Assembly: GCA_026770025.1 (NCBI GenBank)
Contig: JAMXDE010000045.1
Coordinates: 434,001-498,000, forward strand
Length of the DNA stretch: 64,000 bases
Source: Craspedostauros australis
Lineage: Eukaryota; Bacillariophyta; Bacillariophyceae; Mastogloiales; Achnanthaceae
Direction: 5' to 3'
Of the stretch, positions 51,052 through 60,662 are shown one piece after another. Made by a program: the position numbers and the translations under genes. Position 1 is the first letter of the stretch, and the number at the start of each line of letters is the position of its first letter. The notes beneath the pieces were generated by a model that did no database searches, was not told the origin of the DNA, and saw nothing but the letters and a program-made list of their open reading frames with translations.

Positions 51052-52655
51052 GTGCGATGGTGATGGTGTTTGTGATGGTGCTTGCGATGGCTTTTGTTCG
51101 ATCAAAATTTCGAAAGTATGCGCTCAATGATGATGTTGGGTGCACGTTTTTGTTTGTTGCTTGCGTTTGAATGCCAGGATGGCATCTTGACGATCTTCTG
51201 TGGCTGTCAACCTCAGCTAGCTGGAATGTATCAATGTACAAACAAGGAAATGGAGATGGATGGTGTGAGAATCAACATGGAATGCAGATCAAGGAACCCG
51301 CCTTTGGTACGAATGCCACATGACACGCCACGACAGCAAAGACTGACACCACTCATCCTCAGTGTGCTCGTCATGATGAGCGGTGGGATCAAAGCAACGA
51401 CACTCAATTCAAGGATTGTCAATGGCAGCAATGTTCAGAAGATCAAACGTACCAAGTGGAGTCAAATTGAGTTCATCAGCTGCTTTGGAGGAGTTTCATC
51501 TTGTGAGAGATGCATGAACTGTCATTGGTGCTCAAGAAGCACTGCTCGCCATCCAACTGGCACAGGTGTTGCTGTTGGTTCGTTTCTCCGCGCAACTTCT
51601 GGTGGGAAGCTGCTCCGCCACGAAAATCGAACGTCAAGTTGGTGCTGCTGGTGGAAAACACCACATGAACGAGTCAGAACAATGCAGCGCGCACACCCAG
51701 CACCAAAACGGGCGCGCGAATGTGTGCACACAGTGTCATGGAAACTTAGTGCGAGACGGGACTTCAAGGGCCAGCAGCAACCAGTTTAATTCGTTCCATC
51801 TAACGGAACCAACTGTCACAACGACACCCCCTGCCGTCCGATACGACAAATCAAAATACAGTGACGACATCGCAAAATAAATTGACGACATCGCAAAATA
51901 AATTGACGACAGACAAGAATCGCACCGGGCCTTCTTTTCATTTCTGTTTGAAACGGTGGCTGGTGAGTTGTGTTTCGTTTTGTCGTCATTTGGGGAACAA
52001 AAGATCCCTGAGGGAAGATCCTACGAACAGTTCCTACTGGATTTCTACGGAGAACCGGCTGGCGTTCACGTATTGTTGATAGTACGACACGACTTGAAGT
52101 CTTGCTTTGTCGTAGAAAAACCGTGTCCTGTCGTACGATTTTGGCATGACGACGTCGCAAGAATTCGAGTTGTCGTCACCGACGACATGTGATCACGTTA
52201 ACATGATTTGTGTCCGTCCCGCAAACCAAACACTGAACAACAAGCGAGGCTACGCGGCTTCCCACATGCGAAAATCAATCACGAAATGAGCACAACAGCG
52301 CCACAAAATAAGTGTCCTCCTCCTCAAACTGCAAATGGCAAGACATGAATACTGCAATGATGTTCGATGATGAATCCATTTGAATGATTGAGTGTTCTAA
52401 ATCGTCTCGTTCCAAACCTTACTGTTAGTTGTAGTGCAAGCTAGTCGTACCGATTCCTCGTTCGTGGCTTTGGATGACTTTGCCTCCTCTGTTCATCAGA
52501 GGTGCGCTCTCTCGATGGAACTTGTGCATGGGCTGACCCTGACTTGCAAGCATCGCACCGATAGGTTGCGCATTTCGATCAATCTATTGTCCTCCCAACT
52601 CATGCTGTTGTTGCAGGATGGATGCAGATCGTCGTGTGTTCACAAATCATGCACG
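51052..52655. promoter_or_regulatory. Divergent promoter of transposon 2 with an ACGAC/GTCGT cluster
   Basis: This 1.6-kb spacer lies between the two start codons. Within 51820-52190 the pentamer ACGAC or its inverse GTCGT occurs 13 times, against less than one expected by chance. It includes two direct copies of TTGACGACATCGCAAAATAA (near 51861-51908) and the compact GTCGTCACCGACGAC dyad near 52171. It probably contains both promoters and binding sites for an element-encoded protein. Confidence 0.6.
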
Positions 52656-54784
52656 ATGTCACAAAATCGAAACGACGACGGCCGCTGGTCAGCAACAGGC
52701 GACCACGCAGCGTACATCATCAAAGGCTTCAGTGAAATACCTCCACGCTTCCACCCCTCCATCGAAGGGTTCAACCATTTCTGGGAAACACACACTGATT
52801 GGCAAGCCAAATACAAGAAACAGAACCTCCAACGCAACTACAGAAGCTGTCACAAGCGCTTGCAAAAGTTTCTGCAAACTGGCAAAGGTACGAATTGACT
52901 GAGAGCATTTGATGGTTGTTTGATGTTGGCGTTGCATTGCTGGTTGCAACCACTCACTTCCTCTCTGTGCTTTCAGGCTTTGGACTCGAGTTTCGTGCCA
53001 AGTGTGGATTGAGCACGCCGGAAAATTACAGTGATTTGCCGAAGGAACGTCAAGACGCCCTCCAGTACCACCCATCAGGCCGCAACAACAGCAACGACAC
53101 GAACGACGAGGACTTCGAACCCAACAACAAAGACGAGGACGACACCAGCTGCGACGACGAGGAGGAGCTTTCTAATTCACCAACAGTTGTAAACGCATCA
53201 CGCTCCAACAGAGCCAGCGGTACCGACGACATCAGCGACAGCACTGACGAGAGTTTCTCCTTCGCTGGATCCAAATCGGACGAAGCTTCCGCAGATCAAC
53301 TGCCGCCCGACTTCATCGACGACGAGCTCAGTCTCGCCACTCCACCATTCATCATGCCTCGTCGTACCACAGTGCCCAAATCCGCGAAGTTCGCACCAAC
53401 CACCATCACAAAGCGCGCAACGCCCAGCCGCGGCAACAACAACATCGAAGAAGCAATGAGCAGCCTCAACATCAACCACGAGAAAGGAAAGGAGGAAATT
53501 GTGGCAACTTCGAGCGCCGAAATGGTCAAGCAAGGATCGTTCCGAGAGAATGCGCCCGATCCGGTGTTGGGAGGCGGCCTGATCCACAACCGCCGCGGAG
53601 TTCACATCTTCTTTGTGCTCGAACCGCTTGTCAACCCGGAATCTATTCGCTTCTCCAGCGAGGATGATGGGTGGAGCGTTAAATTGGCGTACAAGCTACC
53701 GGCGACTTATTACTCCGCAAGCAGCATCTACGGGCCATTCACGGATCGTCCTCACTTTTCCGTTGGCCTTCGTCAGGGACAAGAAGCGCTTCGCTCGATG
53801 GCACAATCGCAAGCCGATGAGAACGGTGAACTCGCAGTCACGCGCAGGGTAAGTGTTGACTTCCAGATGGACAACAACTTCCGGCATGCTGTGACGAAGA
53901 TGCCAATGCCTGAGCAGTACCACATCATTTACAACGGGCTGGGGTCGTTCACCATCGCAGCGTTTTGTTTTGAGCGGCAGCAGAAGGCAGCGATTCCGCT
54001 CGGGCACACCATCTCGCGCACCATCGAGGGAATGGCGCCAAACAATACATTTGGTGGAACACCATTTGGGACACCACAACGCAGCCACAACGGGTTTGCA
54101 CCCAGCGTCTTCTCTCCACCAGGAGCCCCAGCATTCTCAGGACACCATGGCGTCGCTGCCAACGGGCATGGATTTGCTGCTACTGGGTTCGGAGCACAAC
54201 AATTTGCAACCCCAACTCAACCACATCAACAGGGAGCAGCAAGCCAATTTGGCAACATCCCCCAAGCAGCAAACTTCGTGCCGCGCTCTACTGGGCGCCA
54301 CAAGAATGAGCAAGAGGCAGCCCACAACCAAGCAGCGGAGGCTCGTGCGCAACAGGAGGAGGCTCGTCGTCGCCAGACGGAGCAGGAAGCCCGTGCTCTC
54401 ATTGAGCAGGCAAACGCTCGCGCGAACTTGGCACAACAGAGGGCGGCAACCGAGGCAGAAGCGCAGGTCCGTGCTGCGCAAGCGCACAATGCTCGTCTCA
54501 TTGAGCAAATGAGAGTGCTTGAGGAGGAGAAGGCCAAGTATGCTCGCATGGTGGAGCAGCAGCGCACAGCAGCAGCGAGCAACATTGACGATACCGGATT
54601 CTCCATCTCGGACATGCCACAAGCCCCCACAGCAGGGTTTGTGCATCGTCGCGAGAATGACCATGTCCCAAGCCGAGGCGATTCTGTTCGCCAACGAATG
54701 GATGGTGTCCCAGCCTCTGTCACAACAGGAAGTCATTCAGCTGCTGTCTCTGAGGATGGGCTTGCATCAACTGTGCATGCATGA
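52656..54784 (+). CDS. Transposon accessory protein 2 (unknown family), two exons
   Basis: Exon 1 is 52656-52887 and exon 2 is 52977-54784. The intron is phase 1, with a GTACGA donor and a GTGCTTTCAG acceptor. The product is 679 residues. N-terminal domain ~17-75: HAAYIIKGFSEIPPRFH, then HFWETHTDWQAKYKKQN and a basic SCHKRLQKFL end. A strongly acidic Ser/Asp linker follows (~95-190). A beta-rich core spans ~273-416 (RRGVHIFFVLEPLV, WSVKLAYKLPATYY, EQYHIIYNGLGSFTIAAF). A Gly/Pro/Phe spacer leads to an Ala/Gln/Glu-rich coiled coil at ~518-608. Domain order and the phase-1 intron just after the N-terminal domain match accessory protein 1. No known family is recognised. By position it is the partner of the transposase; DNA recognition through the N-terminal domain and multimerisation through the coiled coil are inferences. 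Confidence 0.78.
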
Positions 54785-55100
54785 GACCCATCCAATTGCA
54801 TGTCACAAGAGGATGCTCGATCAACACATCAAACAGAAAAAATGCACAATGAGAAAAAACGAGCACCAACCAAAAAACACACACACACACACACATCAAC
54901 AACACCACAAAAATCGAAAAAACACCCACAAACACCCACAAACAAACAGTGCACCAGTAGAATAAGCCGATACCGTTAGTAGTCACAGTAACGAACACAA
55001 CAAACCTGACTTGTCGCAGCGCGAGATCCAGCCACCGCAGGGATTGCCGTTGTGGATTCGCTCAAGTGCGACGAAATGCCATTGATTCGTGACCTAAGAA
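54785..55100. other. Right arm of transposon 2
   Basis: This is the 3' UTR of the accessory gene, with a CA microsatellite near 54878-54895 and an A/C-rich tract. Nothing else is seen. Confidence 0.5.
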
Positions 55101-55136
55101 CAAATTATTTCTTTTTGTGACTTTTACGATGACTCC
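55101..55136 (-). repeat. Right terminal inverted repeat of transposon 2
   Basis: Ends in ACTTTTACGATGACTCC, the exact inverse of the first 17 bases of the left end. It is followed by CAG, the same triplet that precedes the left end. Confidence 0.92.
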
Positions 55137-56469
55137 CAGGTCAGGATTGCAAGAGAAGAGTGCGAGTGAATGAATGAGTGAGTGAGATCGAGAGATGGAG
55201 CCGAATCGAAGCACTTCTCCACGACTTGTGCAGTTCTGTCATCTTTTCGCACTCGCGATTGGGCATGTTGTTGTGGTTTGGGGTGTTCTGTTTCGTTCGT
55301 TTGTTCGTTGCTTTGTGCGGACTTCCCACGATTCGTCAGTACTCCATTCTAAGACACATGCGACATGTCGTGACAGTGTCGCATCGACTACAACGGATAA
55401 ATGGTTTCGTCAGCAACAGGACATTGTCAGATGCATGTTTTTCGCATATTTTCGTCGTTTTTCTGCTAATTCCGGCAGTTCTCAGATGGGCGCCAGTTTG
55501 ACCGCGGCGATTAAAAGAACGATGTCTCCACGCGCAAGTTTTTTGGAGATGCGGTGGTACGGAACCAACATACCCAGCGACCGCACGTACCCACAATACC
55601 AACAAACCCTCAAAGGTGGCAATGGTACAAACGTTTACATACAGCAGACCAAACGTATCTTTTGAGCCAGGCAAGAAAATCACAAGGGAAAGACGACGCA
55701 ACAGGCCAAGGTGAGAGCGACAGCAAGCATGTCTTGATCCGCTTGTGTGTGTCTGCGTGCGGGCGCTTTCGTGTTTCGGTGAGGTTTGTGGTGAACATGT
55801 GACAGAGTGACTCGAAGAGTACTCTGCTCTTCGTATGGTACGACTATGTTGCATTGGGATGCACGAGCACCATCCTTCTCGTTGATGGGAGGGACGGTCA
55901 CAACCCAGCAAACAGAATCACCGACAGTCAACACATGTCATGTTGTGCACAACACCACTTTGAGGGCGCGCAATGCCTTCAGGCATCATTTGTTCCTGTT
56001 GACTGCGATCAGCTTCATGACGACAATGTCGATCGTGCATGTTATTCATTGCAGCCTGTCAGATGGCGAAGTCGAACTCCATTGTCACGATGACCACCAT
56101 GTCACAATCGGCGATGCTGTATTCGGGGGCGTGTGCCTGACACCACGCTGCCGGATGACGGAACGGAACTCCGGTTGCGGCATGGTGGAAGCGCGCGCAG
56201 CACAGCACCAGCGACGATGACAATGGCGATGATCCTCCACGGACAATCGACAGCAACAGCAGCGGCAACAAGATGAAGGCTCACACAGGCTTGACTCAAC
56301 GGCCGTCCATCCACCCCCCTTTTCTCCTTCGCCCATGGTGTCTTGTTTCGCTCTGACGTCAAATCAAACAGAGCAGCAGCGCCAGCACCTTCACTCTCCT
56401 GAAACACGCACACACACACCCACACACCACAACAACACGCAAAAGGACGTGAAAGGACGGAACTCCAAG
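55137..56469. other. Host intergenic DNA upstream of the HMG-box gene
   Basis: A TGAGTGAG/GAATGAATG tract lies near 55168. The last ~100 bases are a CA-rich leader. No frame resembles a protein family. Confidence 0.4.
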
Positions 56470-57477
56470 ATGGCGAAGAAACCAGGACGGGACCCCAACG
56501 CGCCCAAGCGCAACATGAGCGCGTACCTGCTGTACCAGAATGCCATGAGAGACCAGTTCAAGTCTCTCAACCCTGGCATGACGTTCGGTCAGCTCTCCAA
56601 GTACACGTCCGCCATGTACTCCGAGCTCACGCCGCACGAGAAGGAGAAGTGGGTTGCCAAGGCAGATGCCGACAAGGCCCGCTACCTGCACGAGCTGGAA
56701 TCGTACGAACCACCGCCGGGCTACGACAGAAAGGGCGACGCCGTCATCAGCCCCGTCATCACAAAGAGCGGCCGCCGCGGCAAGCCGGAGCGCGATGTCA
56801 ACGCCCCCAAGCGCAGCATGAGCGCCTACCTCCTGTACCAGAACGCCATGCGAGACCAGTTCAAGCGTGAGAATCCAGGCATGACCTTCGGACAGCTCGC
56901 CAAGTACACGTCGCACATGTACAAGAACCTCACGCCAGAGGAGAAGACGACGTGGGAGACCCGCGCCGCACAGGACAAGGCTCGGTACGAGGCAGAGCTC
57001 GCTGCGTACGTCCCGCCACCTGGACACGATGCGCGCGGAGTCCTCATCGAAGATCACCGCCCGCGCAAGCGCAACAAGCGCGCGCCGAAGGATCCATCCG
57101 CTCCCAAGCGGGCCAGCGGCGCCTACGTCTTCTTCACCAACGACGCCCGCCCCAAGGTCCTGCGCGAGTACCCCGGCATCAAGTTCGTCGATCTCGGCAA
57201 GATCATGGGCGAGCGATGGCGCGCGCTGACGCCGGAGGAGAAGAAGCGCTACGAAATCATGGCGGCCGAGGACAAGGTCCGGTTCCAGCTGGAGATGCAG
57301 CAGTACACGGCCAACCAAGCGGCCGCCGCCACCACCGTGCAGTCCATCCCCGAGACCTTCGCCCAGGCGGCGCCGCAGCACACCATGGATGCCGCCTTCT
57401 TCCCCAACGACGTCGTCAGCTACGGCGTCAACTACGGCAACGATCCGTACAGCCAGCTGCATCAGTACCACAACTGA
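56470..57477 (+). CDS. Protein with three HMG boxes
   Basis: The start is ATG 56470 (TCCAAGATGGCG); the product is 335 residues. Three HMG-box domains are visible, each preceded by a basic PNAPKR/PSAPKR-type motif: box 1 ~9-79, box 2 ~109-180, box 3 ~209-279. Boxes 1 and 2 are near-duplicates (MSAYLLYQNAMRDQFK in both). Instead of the core Trp of the usual 'GERW' motif they have Met-Tyr (TSAMYSEL, TSHMYKNL). Box 3 is canonical (LGKIMGERWRALTPEEKKRY). HMG boxes bind and bend DNA in chromatin. The protein lacks the acidic tail of HMGB proteins and ends in an Ala/Gln/Tyr-rich region. Expected to be a nuclear chromatin architectural protein. Confidence 0.93.
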   Translation: MAKKPGRDPNAPKRNMSAYLLYQNAMRDQFKSLNPGMTFGQLSKYTSAMYSELTPHEKEKWVAKADADKARYLHELESYEPPPGYDRKGDAVISPVITKSGRRGKPERDVNAPKRSMSAYLLYQNAMRDQFKRENPGMTFGQLAKYTSHMYKNLTPEEKTTWETRAAQDKARYEAELAAYVPPPGHDARGVLIEDHRPRKRNKRAPKDPSAPKRASGAYVFFTNDARPKVLREYPGIKFVDLGKIMGERWRALTPEEKKRYEIMAAEDKVRFQLEMQQYTANQAAAATTVQSIPETFAQAAPQHTMDAAFFPNDVVSYGVNYGNDPYSQLHQYHN

Positions 57478-58117
57478 AGCCAGGCCTACGCATCGCAACC
57501 GCACGGTGCGGGTCCAGGCCAGTTCTCGGGGGGAATGAAAAAATGAGGATTTCTGAACTTGGATGTACTGGGTGAATGAGCGGATGAGCACTCCACTAGG
57601 CGCTCCAGTCCAGTCCAAGAGAGAGCAAGATGGCAGGCGATGGATGGGCTCTTGAACGCGCTCGAATGAATTTTGTTGATTTCGGAAGATCAACAGCGGT
57701 ACGTACCATGCATACCATACACAACTACTATTCCTGTCCTGAATGGGGAGGATTTGATCAAAATAGTGAGATATAACGATAGTGAACTACCATTACATGT
57801 ACATGTCACAAATACTATTATGCATGCAAGCGATCACAGTGTTGGATGTAGCGTGTGCGCGTGAGCGTACCATCCGCAGAGTGAGGTCGAGCCAATGTTG
57901 GTGTTTCTTCCTGACTTGCCCCGGCATGACCGCTCGCCTTCTCACAACTTCAGAAGAGGTGGATGTGGATGCATGCATCCATGCATGTTATGGTGCAGTG
58001 CATCTCATCAACAACGCGCGGTGGCAACAACAGCAACAGAATGGATGGACGAATGAGTCAATCAAGAAGATCTGATACCGTTTCATGGGGTGGGGGTTGC
58101 TAGAGTGGTTTATTTGC
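57478..58117. other. Spacer between convergent genes
   Basis: This holds the 3' regions of the HMG-box gene and of the eL34 gene. No supported ORF. Confidence 0.4.
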
Positions 58118-58453
58118 TTATTTCTTTCTCTCGGCCAAGACCTTCTTGACTGCCTTCTGCTCCTCCAGCAAGAACGCTCTCATGATGCGCTCCTTGACGC
58201 ACTTGGCGGAGAGGCATCCTCCGTAGGCACGGCTGACTGTGCGCTGACGCTTCTTCAGGGAGTGGTACTTTGTCGATCGGATGTGCTTGATTCCCTGCAG
58301 CGGCACCTTGCTGTCACCGCATCGTGGTCCCTTGGAGGTCTTCTTGTCGCGCTGTGCCACCAACTTGCCGCCTGGCGTTCGGATGGGGCGGGCAGAGTGT
58401 GAGTTGGTGTTGTAGGAATGGCGTCCAACGCGTGTCCAACGAGAGTCCGGCAT
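58118..58453 (-). CDS. RPL34: 60S ribosomal protein eL34
   Basis: The start is ATG 58453; the product is 111 residues, close to the usual ~115. Diagnostic segments are SYNTNSHSARPIRTPGGKLV near the N-terminus and VSRAYGGCLSAKCVKERI, followed by MRAFLLEEQKAVKKVL at the C-terminus, matching eL34 across its length. The Cys residues of the zinc-binding motif are partly kept (GPRCGDSK, LSAKC). It is a structural protein of the large cytosolic subunit. Upstream, CCCGCACAG just before the leader looks like a splice acceptor, so a 5'-UTR intron is likely. It is divergent to eL36. Confidence 0.95.
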   Translation of the reverse strand: MPDSRWTRVGRHSYNTNSHSARPIRTPGGKLVAQRDKKTSKGPRCGDSKVPLQGIKHIRSTKYHSLKKRQRTVSRAYGGCLSAKCVKERIMRAFLLEEQKAVKKVLAERKK

Positions 58454-59434
58454 GATTGCAATAGGCGTGTTGAGCTGTATTTGATCTGTGCGGGAGTTGA
58501 AAACAGAGAGGGAAGGTAGGAGGATGCAATTGGAGTCAATACAAGTGTGAGCATGATCGTCGATTCGAATACAAGCGAGTGCTGCATGTTCGCGCGTCGG
58601 GTGCAAATGGTGCTTCATTCCGCTGCACAACGAAGCAGTCCACAACGACACGAGATGTCAAACAGGTGCCTGCTTTGCAGCAACGGCGGAATGTCGGTGG
58701 ATCGTTGGTTGCGCATTGCAGTGGTGGGACCATCGATTCTAACGGCCGTATCTTCACATCGTCCCACCATCGGATGCATCCATGCACGGCTCGTGGCCGC
58801 CGACTGCCGCGCGATGTCGACCACGACGATGAATCATCGTCGTCATGATGGCATGCACCTTCTTGACGAAAGAAGACACGAAGCACACCAGCGTTTTCGA
58901 ACGCGTCTTCTGCAACGCGTTCCGCAGCGTCTCCACTTCCAACTCGCATGCACCGTTCCGCCGCTCACGACGCCGCTTCCATCACCATCGTCAGTTCCAT
59001 CGTCCATCATCCTCACCTGAACGCAGAGTTGGGTTGAGATGTCCAGAGGAGGAAGCGGAAAACCAACAACAGGCGCAACAACGACAGGTCGATTTCGGAC
59101 TCAAAATTGCGTTCTCCGACTGGTTGGACTGCAATTGTTTTAGTAAGAGGTGAAGAAATGGAAGGTTGGTTTCTGTAGAAACCCTACTGCGATCGTCTGC
59201 CCAACAGTCCGTTCAACCTGTGAGTTCTGAGATGAGAGAGAGATCGACAACAACAGAGAAAACTACCAAGAGACCTCCGCTGCAAGAACATCGGCACCAT
59301 CAGCACCAACAGCAACACCGCCAACAGCATCGCCGTCAACACCAACAGCAACAACGACATTGAGCAGGACGGAAACAGGCACCGGGAGACCCCACCAACA
59401 TCCAACAACCAATCCATCAACGCAATACTTCACC
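58454..59434. promoter_or_regulatory. Divergent promoter region of eL34 and eL36
   Basis: A 981-bp spacer between two ribosomal protein genes pointing away from each other. It may hold a 5'-UTR intron of eL34. A CAA/CAG-rich tract (59290-59360) forms the leader of eL36. Confidence 0.45.
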
Positions 59435-60249
59435 ATGGCACGCAACGGAATCGCAAAGGGAACTGTCAGTGGTCACGTGACCACCCAGCGCGCAACACCA
59501 GCCAAGGCATCCCGGAAAAAGGGAGTACGTATTCCACTGTCGTCTTGTTGGCGTCAGCAATCGTTGTGGGCAAGATGGGGAGCAAAGGATTGTGAGCATC
59601 ACACCATCGACGGCATCCGTGTGGTCGCGATGTCACCGTGAGCGCTGGATCGAAGAATCAGAGGCATGGTGGTGATCTGCGAACTTGCTTCGTGAAGCTT
59701 CTTCTTGTTCGTGACAGACCGCTTCTGGAGCATGCATCACACTGCGATGGAGAGTGCTCTGGTACTTGTTCCGACAAGCACGCCTCTCCTCGGAACTGCG
59801 GATGGAACATGACGATGATGAATTCAGAAGCAACATCGCAACCATGCGCATCACAAGACTTTGTTGACTCTCTGCCTTGCTTTTATACCAACATGTTGCT
59901 AACGCCCTGCTGCTTTACCATCAACCATCTTGCTTCCTCCGTTGCCTTTAAAATCAACCTGGACTATCGATGACGAATCACCGCGACCTGCACCCCCATC
60001 ATTGCCTCATTGCAGACCCTTGGCGAGCGCACAAAGATGGTCCGCGAGCTCATCCGTGAGGTTGCTGGACTTTCACCATACGAGCGCCGAATTCTGGATA
60101 TGATCAAGACTGGAGGTTCTGCTGCCGATAAGCGTATTTACAAGTTCGCCAAGAGACGTCTGGGAAGCCACAAGCGCGCTGTCGTCAAGCGTGAGGACAT
60201 CAAGGAGGTCAACGCCCAGCAGCGTGCTCGCCAGGCAGGTGCCAGCTAA
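59435..60249 (+). CDS. RPL36: 60S ribosomal protein eL36, two exons
   Basis: Exon 1 is 59435-59524 and exon 2 is 60016-60249. The 491-bp intron is phase 0, with a GTACGT donor and a CTCATTGCAG acceptor. The product is 107 residues, the usual eL36 length. Exon 1 gives MARNGIAKGTVSGHVTTQ, the N-terminal 'GLNKGHKVT'-like part. Exon 2 gives MVRELIREVAGLSPYERRIL, then DKRIYKFAKRRLGSHKRAVV and KREDIKEV, the core signature of the family. It is a structural protein of the large cytosolic subunit. The relatively long intron was checked by eye for a C/D-box snoRNA; a C box (ATGATGA) occurs near 59814 but no matching D box follows. Confidence 0.95.
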
Positions 60250-60662
60250 GCTCTGTGAGACAATCAAACAAAAAACCCAAACATAAAACAACAAACACCC
60301 ACATTCCATTGCACTTTCAAGTGTTGTGCGCGCTGCTCCAAAACCCTCAACCGTATGCATTCTCTAGAATGGGTACTGTCCAAGTATCCGCACTGCATCT
60401 GTGTCGTTGTGCATGAGTGAGCAGAAAGGATCGTGTGGCAAGCTGTCAGCAACCGTAGACAAGGTCTGGATCGTGCTCTCCGGAATGATGCAAGTCCCAG
60501 CACACACTTCGTCTCATACACCCAAATCAACATCTTGCCCAACAAGCGTGACGCCACCTGCGCGCACATAGAAACACGCACATGCTTCTGCACTCCAATA
60601 TGAATACGAATGCGCTACACCTCTAGTATTTGCAATCTACTTTATGTACTGATGAGAGTGAA
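60250..60662. other. Spacer between convergent genes
   Basis: 3' regions of eL36 and the oxidoreductase gene. No ORF of interest. Confidence 0.4.

Larger units (their letters stand above)
48932..55136. mobile_element. Two-gene PIF/Harbinger-like transposon 2, complete (6205 bp)
   Basis: Both ends are visible. The left end starts GGAGTCATCGTAAAAGT at 48932; the right end is its inverse, ending at 55136. The outer 36 bp match at 30 positions, the first 17 perfectly. On both sides the next three bases are CAG (48929-48931 and 55137-55139), an apparent 3-bp target duplication. Inside are a transposase gene (minus, 50051-51051) and an accessory gene (plus, 52656-54784), separated by a pentamer-rich spacer. 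Both genes are open once their single introns are removed, so the element may be autonomous. DDE_Tnp_4 with a 3-bp duplication fits PIF/Harbinger, although the usual target is TWA rather than CAG. Confidence 0.88.

Noticed and set aside
59525-60015. snoRNA in the eL36 intron
   Set aside because: A C-box-like ATGATGA is present, but no D box or box C'/D' arrangement follows within the expected distance.
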